A program made the translations under genes and the position numbers. This document shows positions 1 through 8,906 of a stretch of 64,000 bases of DNA, piece after piece. Source of the DNA: Salinarimonas rosea DSM 21201 (GTDB taxonomy: Bacteria > Pseudomonadota > Alphaproteobacteria > Rhizobiales > Beijerinckiaceae); the NCBI RefSeq assembly GCF_000429045.1, contig NZ_AUBC01000004.1:186001-250000 (forward strand), in the 5' to 3' direction. Numbering within the stretch: the first letter of the stretch is position 1; the number at the start of each line of letters is the position of its first letter. Under the pieces are notes generated by a model that had not been told where the DNA came from, made no database searches, and saw nothing but the letters and a program-made list of their open reading frames with translations.

Positions 1-912
1 GAAGGCGACGGCGTTCGTGTCCTCGAACTCGGCCTCCCAGCGCACGGCGTTGCCGGCGGCATCCTCGAGCCGGCGGCGGATCTCCGCTTCCAGCGTCGCG
101 GGCGTCCAGAGATCGTTGAAGCGGATGTTGAAGGCCGCGCGCGCCTCGCTCGGGACGACGTTGGTGGCCGGGTTGCCGACGTCGACCGTCGTCACCTCGA
201 GGTTCGAGGCGGAGAAGTGGTCGGTGCCCGCGTCGAGCGGCGTCGCCTTCAGCCCCGCCAGCAGCCGGACCATGCCCTCGATCGGGTTCTGCGCGAGATG
301 CGGGTAGGCGACGTGGCCCTGCTTGCCGTGGACGACGAGCCTGCCGGAGAGCGAGCCGCGCCGGCCGATCTTGATCATGTCGCCCAGCCGCTCGGGGTTG
401 GTCGGCTCGCCGAGGATGCAGGCGTCGAAGCGCTCGCCCCTGGCCTTCGCCCATTCGAGCAGCTTGACCGTGCCGTTGATCGCCGGCCCCTCCTCGTCCC
501 CCGTGACCAGCACGGCGATCGAGCCGGGGAAGTCCGGGCGCGTCGCCACGAAGTCCAGCGCCGCGGCGAGCATGGCGGCGATGCCGCCCTTCATGTCCAC
601 CGCGCCGCGCCCGTAGAGCACGCCGTCGACGATCTCGCCGGAGAACGGCGGGTGCGTCCAGCGGCCCTCGTCGCCCGGCGGGACGACGTCGGTATGGCCG
701 GCGAGCACGAGGGCCGGGGCGCCGGTGCCGATCCGCGCGTAGAGGTTCTCGACGTCGGGCGTGCCGGGCGCCGAAAAGGTCGGCCGCTCGACCGCGAAGC
801 CCGCCGTCTCGAGCACGTGCGCGAGGAGCGCCAGCGCGCCGCCCTCCGCCGGCGTCACGGAGGGGCAGCGGATCAAGGCCTGGGCGAGGTCGACGGCCGA
901 GCGGGGGTTCAT
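1..912 (-). CDS. dapE: succinyl-diaminopimelate desuccinylase (partial, C-terminus off window)
   Basis: Hydrolyses N-succinyl-LL-2,6-diaminopimelate to LL-diaminopimelate and succinate in cytosolic lysine/peptidoglycan synthesis. About 304 N-terminal residues are visible; the 3' end lies left of position 1. M20 di-zinc peptidase features are clear: GHTDVV (H73, D75), the bridging Asp in [10 protein letters not shown] (D106) and the GDEEGPA glutamates (E140/E141). The ATG at 912 starts [10 protein letters not shown], as expected for the family. It lies 7 bp downstream of dapD on the same strand, so the two form a succinylase-pathway operon. No oddity is seen. Confidence 0.96.
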   Translation of the reverse strand, partial: MNPRSAVDLAQALIRCPSVTPAEGGALALLAHVLETAGFAVERPTFSAPGTPDVENLYARIGTGAPALVLAGHTDVVPPGDEGRWTHPPFSGEIVDGVLYGRGAVDMKGGIAAMLAAALDFVATRPDFPGSIAVLVTGDEEGPAINGTVKLLEWAKARGERFDACILGEPTNPERLGDMIKIGRRGSLSGRLVVHGKQGHVAYPHLAQNPIEGMVRLLAGLKATPLDAGTDHFSASNLEVTTVDVGNPATNVVPSEARAAFNIRFNDLWTPATLEAEIRRRLEDAAGNAVRWEAEFEDTNAVAF

Positions 913-919
913 CGGAAGC

Positions 920-1765
920 TCAATCGCGCAGGAGGTCGTTGATCGCGGTCTTGGCGCGGGTCTGGGCGTCGACGCGCTTGACGATGACCGCGCAGGCGAG
1001 GGACGGGCCGGGCGAGCCGTCCGGCAGCGGCTTGCCGGGGAGCGCGCCCGGCACCACCACGGAATAGGGCGGGACCTTGCCACGGAAGACCTCGCCGGTC
1101 TCGCGATCGACGATCTTGGTGGACGCCGAGATGAAGACGCCCATGGAGAGCACGGACCCCTGCCCCACCACGACCCCCTCGACCACCTCCGAGCGGGCGC
1201 CGATGAAGCAATCGTCCTCGATGATCGTCGGTCCGGCCTGGAGCGGCTCCAGCACGCCGCCGATGCCGACGCCGCCGGAGAGGTGCACGTTCCGGCCGAT
1301 CTGGGCACAGGAGCCGACGGTCGCCCAGGTGTCGACCATCGTGCCCTCGTCGACGTAGGCGCCGAGGTTCACGAAGGAGGGCATCAGCACGACGTTCCGC
1401 GCGACGAACGCGCCGCGGCGCACGACGCAGCTCGGCACGGCGCGGAAGCCCGCCTCCTTGAAGCGCCCGGCGTCCCAGCCCGCGAACTTCGAGGCGACCT
1501 TGTCCCACCACACGGCTCCGCCGGGACCGCCCTCGATCACGCTCATGTCGTTGAGGCGAAACGAGAGGAGCACCGCCTTCTTCAGCCATTGGTGGACGAC
1601 CCATTCGCCGTCGACCTTCTCGGCGACGCGGGCGCGGCCGGAATCGAGCGCGGCGAGCGCCTCCTCGACGGCGTCGCGGACGGCGCCGGTGGTGGCGGGG
1701 CCCACGTTCGCACGGTCCTCGAAGGCGGCGTCGATGGTCGAGGCGAGATCGGCGAGGGTGGTCAT
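920..1765 (-). CDS. dapD: 2,3,4,5-tetrahydropyridine-2,6-dicarboxylate N-succinyltransferase
   Basis: Transfers succinyl from succinyl-CoA to tetrahydrodipicolinate, the step that commits to the succinylase branch of diaminopimelate synthesis. The 281-aa length is typical. The N-terminal helical part is followed (about residues 120-225) by imperfect hexapeptide repeats forming a left-handed beta helix, for example [20 protein letters not shown] and [13 protein letters not shown]. The ATG at 1765 ([10 protein letters not shown]) suits the family. A longer in-frame start at 1808 adds an Arg-rich stretch and is unlikely. It precedes dapE in the same operon. Confidence 0.97.
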   Translation of the reverse strand: MTTLADLASTIDAAFEDRANVGPATTGAVRDAVEEALAALDSGRARVAEKVDGEWVVHQWLKKAVLLSFRLNDMSVIEGGPGGAVWWDKVASKFAGWDAGRFKEAGFRAVPSCVVRRGAFVARNVVLMPSFVNLGAYVDEGTMVDTWATVGSCAQIGRNVHLSGGVGIGGVLEPLQAGPTIIEDDCFIGARSEVVEGVVVGQGSVLSMGVFISASTKIVDRETGEVFRGKVPPYSVVVPGALPGKPLPDGSPGPSLACAVIVKRVDAQTRAKTAINDLLRD

Positions 1766-2008
1766 GGCGGCGCGGGCTCCGGCGGATGGCTCGCCCGCTG
1801 CTTAGCAACGGCGGCGCCCCAGGTGAAGCCGAAATGCCGTGCGTCCGGGTCTACGGTACGCCCGCGCCCGCGCGACCGGACCCCGGCGAACGACCGACCA
1901 CCCGTGCATGTACCTAGAGCCTGCGTGAGCTAACCAATGTTGTAGACGCGGCCGTGCCGCTCCCCGAGAGTCGGCGCGGTTGGCTCGAGGCCGATGTCGG
2001 TGATCGCC

Positions 2009-2326
2009 ATGAACATCATTTCACTAGCATTAACAAAACGGAACGGGCCGAGGTCCGAGGGCGATCCCGCGTATAACCTGTTCAGGCGGCGCGAGGAGCC
2101 GCAGCTCTATTGCGCAGTGCCGGAGCATTACCCGGTCCCCTCCTTCATCATCGGGGAGGCCTGGGATTTCGGCGGGCGTCTGGACAACGCCACGGCGGCC
2201 CCGCTGGGCTTCGATGCGGACGCGGCCCGCCACGGTGTCGCGCTGACGGGGTACTACCTCTTCCTCGCGGATCGGTGGGGCCCCGCCCACGCCGCGCACG
2301 CCCATCTGGAGGGCGATCGCGCGTGA
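2009..2326 (+). CDS. hypothetical protein, about 105 aa
   Basis: Small soluble protein I cannot assign. It begins MNIISLALTKRNGP and contains FRRREEPQLYCAVPE and a Gly/Asp-rich C-terminal part. The residue pattern is protein-like rather than the Arg/Ala/Pro-rich frames typical of non-coding strands here, which supports real coding. I prefer the ATG at 2009 because GGTGA lies about 6 nt upstream; an in-frame ATG at 1994 would add five residues. It stands alone on the plus strand, divergent from dapD and upstream of a Crp-type regulator. There is no signal peptide or membrane segment. Confidence 0.6.
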   Translation: MNIISLALTKRNGPRSEGDPAYNLFRRREEPQLYCAVPEHYPVPSFIIGEAWDFGGRLDNATAAPLGFDADAARHGVALTGYYLFLADRWGPAHAAHAHLEGDRA

Positions 2327-2449
2327 TCGACGTGGAACGGCCCTTGCGGTGGGCGCGAAATCCCGCGAGCATGCCCGCGCGAGCGGAAGCCGGCATGCGG
2401 CCCTCGCGAGGACGAGGTCGATGATCCAACCGAGCCCGAGGCGAGCGGC

Positions 2450-3247
2450 GTGCCGATGAGCGCCGAGCCGATCGTCCGACGCCTGTCCTCCTACGTCGCG
2501 CTGACGGACGAGGACGCGCGCCTGCTCGAGGACCTGTGCCGCGAGCGCGTCCGCCGCGTCGGCCCGCGCGAGGATATCGTGCGCGAGGGCGAGCGCCCGC
2601 ATGCGCTGTACGTCCTGCTCGACGGCTGGGCGGCGCGCTACAAGTCGCTCGAGGACGGCCGGCGGCAGGTCCTCTCCTTCGTCCTGCCCGGCGACCTGTG
2701 CGAGCAGCACGTGCTCCTGCTGCCGCGGGCGGACCACAGCCTCGGGGCCATCACCTCGGTCACCGTGGCCGAGATCCCGGCCGCCCGCGTCGCGGACATC
2801 GCCGCCGCGAGCCCACGCCTGTCGACGGCGCTGGCCTGGTCGGACCTGTGCGCCCACACGCTCCAGCGCGAGTGGACGGTCAATCTCGGCCAGCGGTCGG
2901 CGCTCGAGCGCATGGCGCATCTGATCTGCGAGCTGTTCCACCGCCTGCGCGCCGTGGGCCTGACGCACGGCCTCTCTTACGAGCTGCCGGCGACGCAGGC
3001 GATGCTGGCGGACGCGACCGGCATCTCCGCTGTCCACGTCAACCGCACCCTCCAGGAGCTTCGCGCCGCCGAGCTGATCACCCTGCGGGGCCGTCACATG
3101 ACGATCCACGACCTGGAGGCGCTGGAGGCCGCGGGCCTGTTCAGCCCGTCCTACCTCCATCTCGACCAGGCCGCGAGCCCCACCGCAACGGCGCCGGACG
3201 GCCGCGCGCCCGTGCTCGTCCTGCGCAGCATCGCGACCGAAGCGTGA
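2450..3247 (+). CDS. Crp/Fnr-family transcriptional regulator
   Basis: 265-aa regulator. The N-terminal half (about residues 15-135) is a cyclic-nucleotide-binding-type beta roll (EDIVREGERPHALYVLLDGW; VLSFVLPGDLCEQHVLL). The C-terminal half (about 150-235) is a Crp-type winged helix whose recognition region reads ATGISAVHVNRTLQELRA. The N-terminal Cys cluster of oxygen-sensing FNR is absent, so it is of the general Crp/Fnr type seen in multiple copies in Hyphomicrobiales. GTG at 2450 has GAGG about 8 nt upstream; ATG at 2456 is an alternative. It lies 13 bp before the HWE kinase gene, suggesting co-transcription. The ligand is unknown. Confidence 0.9.
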   Translation: MPMSAEPIVRRLSSYVALTDEDARLLEDLCRERVRRVGPREDIVREGERPHALYVLLDGWAARYKSLEDGRRQVLSFVLPGDLCEQHVLLLPRADHSLGAITSVTVAEIPAARVADIAAASPRLSTALAWSDLCAHTLQREWTVNLGQRSALERMAHLICELFHRLRAVGLTHGLSYELPATQAMLADATGISAVHVNRTLQELRAAELITLRGRHMTIHDLEALEAAGLFSPSYLHLDQAASPTATAPDGRAPVLVLRSIATEA

Positions 3248-3260
3248 CGGAGGGCGGCGC

Positions 3261-4739
3261 ATGAACCACGCATCTCCGGGCGGATCCTGGCCCACGGGCG
3301 AGAGCGAGGCGGCGCGGCTCATCCGCGCCCGCGACTGGGCGGCGACACCGCTCGGCCCGGTCGAGACCTGGCCCGGGAGCCTGCGCGCCGCGGTCGAGAC
3401 GATCCTGCCCGTGCCGATCGCCATGGCCGTCCTGTGGGGGCCGGACCTGATCCAGATCTACAACGACGCCCAGGCGGCGCTGATGGGCCCCGAGCGGCAT
3501 CCGTCGATCGGGCGGCCCGCCGCGGCGGTGTGGACGGAGATCTGGCCCCTCATCGAGGAGGATCTCGCCGGCGTCCGCGCGGGCGGCGGCGCCGTGCGGC
3601 GCGACGAGGTGGTGCTGCCCATCACCCGCGACGGCCGCACGCACGATCTATGGTGGAGCTACGTCTACACGCCGCTCCCCGATCCCGACGCGCCGAACGG
3701 CGTCGGCGGCATCCTCGTCGTCGCCACCGACGTGACGCAGCGCGTCGTCGCGCGCGAGGAGGCGCGCACCAGCACGGAGCGGCTGCGCGCGCTCGTGGAG
3801 AACCTGCCCCAGCTCGTCTGGCAATCCCGCGACGGCGGCGAGTGGACCTGGGCGAGCCCGCAATGGATCGCGACGACGGGGCTCTCGACGGAGGCGAGCC
3901 TCGGGCTCGGCTGGCTCGACGCCGTTCACCCGGACGACCGGGACCGCGTGCGCGCGGCCTGGGCGGCGTTACCCGAGAGCGGCCGGCTCGACGTCGTCCA
4001 CAGGCTGCTCCTCGCCGGCGGCGGATCGCGCTGGTACCAGACCCGCGCCCATCCCTCGCCGCGCCGCGAGGGCGTGCCGCGGGAATGGTTCGGCACGTCG
4101 AGCGACATCGACGACATCCGCCGGCTCCAGGACCAGCAGAAGGTGCTTCTCGGCGAGCTGCAGCACCGCGTGCGCAACACGCTCGCCATCGTGCGCTCGA
4201 TCGCCCGACGCACCGGCGACACGGCCCAGAGCGTCGGCGACTTCGCCTCGCATTTCGAGGGGCGCCTCAACGCGATCGCCCGCACCCAGGCCCACGTCAC
4301 GCGCGACCCGCGCGCGGGTATCGACCTCGAGTACCTCGTCGCCGAGGAGCTGACCGCCTGCGCGGCGCGCGAGGGCGCGCGGGTGACGATCGGCGGGCCG
4401 AAGGTCCTGCTCAAGAGCCACGCGGCGCAGACGCTGACGCTCGCGATCCACGAGCTCGCGACGAACGCCGTGAAGTTCGGCGCGCTCGCGGGCGAGACGG
4501 GGACCATCTCCGTGACGTGGGAAATCGATCGGGGCGGCGCGACGCCGTTCCTGCGGCTCACCTGGCGCGAGGACGGGGTCGTGCCCGATCCGGAGCGGCC
4601 CGAGCGCGAGGGCTTCGGCACCGAGCTCCTGCGCCGCACCCTGCCCTACGAGCTCGACGCGACGGTGCAGTACGAGATCGGCGAGGACGCCGTCCTGTGC
4701 GCCTTGACCCTGCCGCTGACGCCGCGGGTGCTGGCCTGA
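3261..4739 (+). CDS. PAS domain-containing HWE-family sensor histidine kinase
   Basis: 492 aa, cytosolic (no membrane segments). Two PAS-like sensor modules occupy about residues 15-165 and 170-290 (the second with WTWASPQWIATTGLSTEASL and HPDDRDRV). The HWE/HisKA_2 transmitter follows: phosphoacceptor region LGELQHRVRNTLAIVRSIAR with His near 303, N-box HELATNAVKFGAL near 397, then LRLTWREDG near 434, which holds the W-x-E signature that names the family. GGAGG lies about 9 nt before the ATG. No response regulator is adjacent. The preceding Crp gene is probably in the same transcript. HWE kinases in this order often feed the general stress or light response; that role here is inference. Confidence 0.93.
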   Translation: MNHASPGGSWPTGESEAARLIRARDWAATPLGPVETWPGSLRAAVETILPVPIAMAVLWGPDLIQIYNDAQAALMGPERHPSIGRPAAAVWTEIWPLIEEDLAGVRAGGGAVRRDEVVLPITRDGRTHDLWWSYVYTPLPDPDAPNGVGGILVVATDVTQRVVAREEARTSTERLRALVENLPQLVWQSRDGGEWTWASPQWIATTGLSTEASLGLGWLDAVHPDDRDRVRAAWAALPESGRLDVVHRLLLAGGGSRWYQTRAHPSPRREGVPREWFGTSSDIDDIRRLQDQQKVLLGELQHRVRNTLAIVRSIARRTGDTAQSVGDFASHFEGRLNAIARTQAHVTRDPRAGIDLEYLVAEELTACAAREGARVTIGGPKVLLKSHAAQTLTLAIHELATNAVKFGALAGETGTISVTWEIDRGGATPFLRLTWREDGVVPDPERPEREGFGTELLRRTLPYELDATVQYEIGEDAVLCALTLPLTPRVLA

Positions 4740-4771
4740 GGGCGAGACATCCGCGCGGCGACGTGATCCGC

Positions 4772-5407
4772 TCACCAGCGCAGGTAGCGCCGCCCCGCGA
4801 TCGCGCCCACCGCCGAGACGATCCCCGCCGCGAGCGTGTACCAGGTCGCCACGAACAGCGGGCTGTCGTCCGTGCAGCAGAGCGCGTAGAGCGCGGCCGC
4901 CACGCCCGCGGCGGCGAGACCCGCGACCGCACCGGCGAGGGCGGGCCGCACCGGCGCGCCGCGCCGCATGCCGGAGAGGAGCGCCAGCAGCATCGGCAGC
5001 GCCAGCGCCGGGATCGAGACGAGGCAGAGGAGGGAGTTGTCGCCCAGCAGCGCGGGCGCCCACGCCTCCGCGGGGAGCGCGGCGAGCTCGAGCGCGACGA
5101 AGCTCAGCGCCGCCACCGGCGCGGCGGCGAGCACGACCACCCAGCCCCGCACCGGCGCCCCGGGATGCGCGAGGCGAACGCAGAGCCCGAGCGCGCCGAT
5201 CGCGAGCATCGCGCCCAGCAGCGGCTTGGCGAGGAAGCGCGGGCTGTCCGTCATCGCGACGATGTCCGGTCGCAGCCCCCAGCCGACGAGGAAGAGCGCG
5301 ACCGTGGCCGCGAGCCCCACGGCACCGGCGGTGCCGAGGGCGGAAACGACTGGACGGCGCGGCGCCAGGTCTGCCGCGAGCGTGTCGATCAGGTCGTCGG
5401 TTCTCAT
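4772..5407 (-). CDS. nrsF: NrsF (DUF1109) membrane anti-sigma factor
   Basis: About 211 aa, six hydrophobic segments, an inner-membrane protein that holds the partner ECF sigma factor inactive. It matches the NrsF/DUF1109 family (MRTDDLIDTLAADLAP start, VALFLVGWGLRPDI, SPRFLAKPLLGAMLAIGAL). A Cys near residue 128 and a Cys pair near 177-178 match the spacing of the conserved cysteines reported as important in Caulobacter NrsF for sensing metal stress. ATG at 5407 has GAGG 9 nt upstream; an ATG at 5422 overlaps the sigF stop by 4 bp. The tight junction indicates translational coupling with sigF. Confidence 0.9.
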   Translation of the reverse strand: MRTDDLIDTLAADLAPRRPVVSALGTAGAVGLAATVALFLVGWGLRPDIVAMTDSPRFLAKPLLGAMLAIGALGLCVRLAHPGAPVRGWVVVLAAAPVAALSFVALELAALPAEAWAPALLGDNSLLCLVSIPALALPMLLALLSGMRRGAPVRPALAGAVAGLAAAGVAAALYALCCTDDSPLFVATWYTLAAGIVSAVGAIAGRRYLRW

Positions 5408-5418
5408 CGCGATCGTCC

Positions 5419-5961
5419 TCATGTCACCATGCTCGCTCTAAGATCGGCCAGCTTGCGCAGGCCCCGGTGGAGCGCCACCCGCACCGCGCCCTCGGACATG
5501 CCGAAGCGCTGGGAGGCCTCCGTCACGCTCACCCCCTCCATGCCGATCGCGCGCACGATCTCGCCGGCGCGACCGGTGAGGCGCGCGACGACGCGGTCCA
5601 TGTCGGAGGTCGTGGTGGGATCCGCCTCGGCTTCTGCCGGCAGGATCTCGGTGAAGTCGGAGATGTCGACCGCGGCGTGGCGGTAGCGGCGGCGCATCTG
5701 GTCGACGATCTTGTAGCCGGCGATCGCGAACACCCAGGGGCGGATCGGCTCGTCCTCGCGCCACGTCCCGCGCTTGACGTGGATGGCGAGGAGCGTCTCC
5801 TGCACGGCGTCCTCGACGTCCGCGCCGGAGAGGCCGTAGCGCGCGGCCTTCGCGCGGACGGCGGGTGCGAGCTCCGTCAGGAGCCTGCGATACGCGCCCT
5901 CGTCGCCGCGGCTGGCGGCGCGCATCAGGCTGGACCAGTGTGTCTCGACCGGGTTCGTCAT
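5419..5961 (-). CDS. sigF: ECF RNA polymerase sigma factor, SigF type
   Basis: 180 aa with sigma-70 region 2 (about residues 20-95, SGADVEDAVQETLLAIH and PWVFAIAGYKIVDQMRRR) and region 4 (about 115-175, GVSVTEASQRFGMSEGAVRV). It pairs with the downstream DUF1109 anti-sigma gene, the arrangement of Caulobacter sigF-nrsF. The stop overlaps or abuts the nrsF start. A GTAACA-N16-CGAA element (5974-5999) immediately upstream suggests autoregulation. The stimulus is unknown; in Caulobacter the system answers heavy-metal and oxidative stress. The gene symbol is by homology and context. Confidence 0.9.
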   Translation of the reverse strand: MTNPVETHWSSLMRAASRGDEGAYRRLLTELAPAVRAKAARYGLSGADVEDAVQETLLAIHVKRGTWREDEPIRPWVFAIAGYKIVDQMRRRYRHAAVDISDFTEILPAEAEADPTTTSDMDRVVARLTGRAGEIVRAIGMEGVSVTEASQRFGMSEGAVRVALHRGLRKLADLRASMVT

Positions 5962-5973
5962 GGCAGACCCCTC

Positions 5974-5999
5974 TTCGTGACGAGAGGTCTCCCTGTTAC
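5974..5999 (-). promoter_or_regulatory. candidate ECF-type promoter of sigF-nrsF
   Basis: Reading on the minus strand, TGTAACA is followed after exactly 16 nt by CGAA, 12 nt before the sigF start codon. AAC in the -35 and CGAA in the -10 are standard ECF promoter features, and GTAAC-type -35 with CGAA -10 resembles the Caulobacter SigF consensus as I recall it. A start site 5-7 nt after CGAA would leave a very short leader, which is the weak point of the call. Confidence 0.5.
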
Positions 6000-6046
6000 A
6001 CCCGACAGTCGGCGAAGCGTCGTCACGGGGCCGTGCGGCACACGCA

Positions 6047-6087
6047 CATCGGCGTGACCGGTTCCGTGAGCGCGGATCACGCCGATG
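6047..6087. terminator. 11-bp perfect inverted repeat, terminator-like
   Basis: CATCGGCGTGA (6047-6057) and its exact complement TCACGCCGATG (6077-6087) flank a 19-nt loop. It sits between the sigF upstream region and the stop codon of the minus-strand Gly-rich gene, where a transcript end would be expected. There is no U tract, so it would be a Rho-type or processing hairpin rather than a classic intrinsic terminator. Confidence 0.4.
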
Positions 6088-6098
6088 CGAGCATCGGA

Positions 6099-6557
<459 letters not shown>

Positions 6558-6657
6558 GTGGACCTCCAGCGAGGTCCTAGGCTCTAAGGCGTTCGCTCTA
6601 CCGAGGGCTTTCCGCGTTCGACGGGATTAGACGCATTCGTCGCGCAGGAGCGAGCGC

Positions 6658-6834
6658 TCACTCGAAGTCGCTGGCGCCGTCCTGCGGGAAGTGCGGGTCG
6701 TACGGCGCGATGCGCGCGTCCTCGGACGCGGTCCGCGACGCGGGGAAATACGGGTCGTAGGCGACGACGGCCGGGCGCTCCCCGTCCGCGTCGGCGCGGA
6801 AATCGTCTCGGCGGTCGAGATCGTCGTCGTTCAT
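6658..6834 (-). CDS. small acidic protein with YDPxFP repeats
   Basis: 58-aa reading frame starting MNDDDLDRRDDFRAD, too short for many gene callers. It contains two copies of a YDP-(Y/H)-FP motif, AYDPYFPASRTA and PYDPHFPQDGAS, about 22 residues apart, and ends SDFE. The strong acidic composition and motif duplication argue for real coding. I know no function. There is no signal or membrane segment. It sits alone in the gap between the Gly-rich protein and acylphosphatase. Confidence 0.5.
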   Translation of the reverse strand: MNDDDLDRRDDFRADADGERPAVVAYDPYFPASRTASEDARIAPYDPHFPQDGASDFE

Positions 6835-6936
6835 GGAATCGCCTCCGTACGCGAGGGCGACCGGTTAACACGACGACAGCCATGATGTTGTTGCTTGCCG
6901 GCAACACGCGGCGACGGAGCGACGCGTCGCTGCCGA

Positions 6937-7215
6937 TCAGCGCACTGCGAACGTGCTCTCCGGCACCTCGCTCACGTCCAGGTAGTCGACCGAGAGATCC
7001 GCGACCGACGCGCCCGGCGGGCCGCCGCGCAGGGCGGCGAGGTAGGCCTCGATCGCCGCGGGATCACCCGAAGCGACGCTCTCGACCGAGCCGTCCTCGC
7101 GGTTGCGCACGAAGCCGCGCAGGGCGAGCTCCCCCGCGCGCGCTGCGGCGAAGGCGCGGTAGCCCACGCCCTGGACACGTCCGGTCACGACGATACGAAC
7201 AGCGCTGTCGGCCAC
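6937..7215 (-). CDS. acyP: acylphosphatase
   Basis: 92 aa, the usual size for the family. It hydrolyses carboxyl-phosphate bonds of acylphosphates in the cytosol. The signature VTGRVQGVGYRAFAA carries the phosphate-binding loop, with catalytic Arg in GYRAF, and GFVRNREDGSVE carries the conserved Asn. I place the start at GTG 7215, giving MADSAVRIVV, because AGGGAGG lies about 6 nt upstream. A longer frame from 7332 would overlap the end of the upstream ATPase gene and adds residues unlike the family. Confidence 0.93.
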   Translation of the reverse strand: MADSAVRIVVTGRVQGVGYRAFAAARAGELALRGFVRNREDGSVESVASGDPAAIEAYLAALRGGPPGASVADLSVDYLDVSEVPESTFAVR

Positions 7216-7310
7216 CTGCGCCTCCCTGGTTCGGCCCGAGATCATGCGGGCGAACGCGCGGAGCGTCGAGAGGATGCCGGGGCGGACGACGCGCCGCAGG
7301 TGCGGTCGCC

Positions 7311-8474
7311 TCAGCGCTTGGGCCAGACCCATCCCGGCGCGTCCGCATCGTCCGCGATCCGCGTCTCGCCGAGCGACTTCTCCAGACGATGCACCACGGC
7401 GTCGGGCGCGAGCGCCCGTGCCAGCGCCGCGCTGTGGGTGACGACGACGATCTGCGCCCGATCGCTCGCGGCGTGCACGAGCCGCGCCAGCGGCGCGATC
7501 AGGTCCGGGTGCAGGCTCGTCTCCGGCTCGTTGAGCACGAGGAGCGCCGGCGGGCGCGGCGAGAGCAGCGCGGCGACGAGCGCGAGATAGCGCATCGTGC
7601 CGTCGGAGAGCTCCCGCGCCCCGAGCGGGCGCAGCAGGCCCGGCTGGTGCATCACCGTCTCGAACAGGCCCGCCTCGACGTCGATCGCGACGCGCGCACC
7701 GTCGAACGCGTCGGCGATCGCGTCGTCGAGCGCCCGCGGGTCGCCGATCTCGCGGATCGTCTGCAGCGCGGCGGCGAGGTCGCCGCCGTCGCCCGACAGG
7801 ACGGGCGTGCGGGTGCCCACGCGGCGCTGACGCATGGGCGCGTCGGGGTCGGTGCGCAGGTGGTCGTAGAAGCGGAACGCCCGCAGCCGCTCGCGCAGGG
7901 CGAGGAGCTCGGGCGCGCCGCGCGGATCGGCGGCGTGGGTGAGCATGCCGTCGAACGGTGCGAGGTGCTGCGCGACGACCCGCAGCCGGCCCTCGTCGTC
8001 CGCGACCCGCACCATCGGCCCGCGCCGCTCGGCGAGGACGACCGGCCGCGCCCGCATGGGCCCGGAGAAGACGGTCTCGACCTTGTATTCCGGGTCGAGG
8101 CCGAAGGCGGATGTCGTCGTCACCGGCAGGCCGAGATCGACCGCGTAGCCGAGCGCATCCCCGTCACCCTCGCCGCAGAAGCCGAGCTTGAGCGCCACCC
8201 GCTCGCGCCGCACGGTGCCCTGCACGGGCACGGTGCCCTCCCGCATCTCCCGCGAGATCCGCTCCGGTCCCGCCCAGAGCGTCGAGGCGAGCCCGCCCTC
8301 CCCCGCCAGCGAGGCCACGAGCCGCCCCTGCGCCGCATCCGCGAGCAGCCGCAGCGCCCGATACAGGCTCGACTTCCCCGCCCCGTTCGGCCCGGTGATC
8401 ACGGTGACCCGCCCGAGCGGGACGACGATCTCGCGCAGGGAGCGGTAGCCGGAGACGGCGATGGCGGTGAGCAT
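7311..8474 (-). CDS. RecF/SMC-like AAA ATPase
   Basis: 387 aa starting MLTAIAVSGYRSLREIVVPL, the beginning of the RecF-like ATPase family (COG4637 type). Walker A is GPNGAGKSS near residue 30. The C-terminal end holds ABC-type Walker B (ALLVLNEPETSLHPDL) and the His switch VVVTHSAALARAL. There is no nuclease (TOPRIM) domain. The length and single-gene setting suggest a stand-alone ATPase of unknown role rather than OLD-type defence. The reading frame stays open upstream to 8798, but the ATG at 8474 matches the family start. Followed after 95 bp by acylphosphatase on the same strand. Confidence 0.88.
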   Translation of the reverse strand: MLTAIAVSGYRSLREIVVPLGRVTVITGPNGAGKSSLYRALRLLADAAQGRLVASLAGEGGLASTLWAGPERISREMREGTVPVQGTVRRERVALKLGFCGEGDGDALGYAVDLGLPVTTTSAFGLDPEYKVETVFSGPMRARPVVLAERRGPMVRVADDEGRLRVVAQHLAPFDGMLTHAADPRGAPELLALRERLRAFRFYDHLRTDPDAPMRQRRVGTRTPVLSGDGGDLAAALQTIREIGDPRALDDAIADAFDGARVAIDVEAGLFETVMHQPGLLRPLGARELSDGTMRYLALVAALLSPRPPALLVLNEPETSLHPDLIAPLARLVHAASDRAQIVVVTHSAALARALAPDAVVHRLEKSLGETRIADDADAPGWVWPKR

Positions 8475-8618
8475 TAGGGCTCCCCTCGGCTTCCAATCGG
8501 GCGGAGGCGCTGTACGCGAGACGCCGACGCGCTCCCCTCTCCCTGGTGGCAAATATGCACACATCTCCTGCAGCACCACGTCGACGCCGCGTGTGCGCCG
8601 AGTGCCGATGCCGGCATT
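8475..8618. other. non-coding gap before the inverted repeat
   Basis: With 8819-8906 this makes a 432-bp gene-free stretch between the two ATPase genes. Apart from the 200-bp inverted repeat (8619-8818) I see only the upstream region of the 7311-8474 gene. No plausible small coding frame and no RNA gene is visible. The VWA (CoxE-type) gene that often follows a MoxR ATPase is not here. Confidence 0.6.
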
Positions 8619-8818
8619 CTCCTTCCCTGTAGGGGAAGGTGGCGCGGCGCCGAAGGCGGCGTGACGGATGGGGCGCGGCGCGCAGCGACGCGTTCCGCGA
8701 AGCGGAAGCCCCGGTATGCGGTTACTGCCGTCGATTTCGGCTTTGCCGAACGCGCGTCCCGCGCGCCCCATCCGTCTCGGCGCTGCGCGCCGATCCACCT
8801 TCCCCTACAGGGAAGGAG
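8619..8818. repeat. 200-bp intergenic inverted repeat (type B)
   Basis: Two imperfectly complementary arms of about 58 bp (8619-8678 and 8761-8818) flank an 82-bp centre. The outer ends read CTCCTTCCCTGTAGGGGAAG on both arms, so each end is itself a small palindrome. The arms close around ACGGATGGGGCGCG. The structure resembles dispersed intergenic stem-loop elements of Hyphomicrobiales and contains no coding frame. A related design occurs at 30923-31068. Confidence 0.8.
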
Positions 8819-8906
8819 ACGAGCGGATCGCGTCCGGCCGGGGCGCACCGGCGCCTTCTCTTCCGATGCGCCTCGACTGTGTCGGACGTCGTCGAGGCGC
8901 CGCCCC

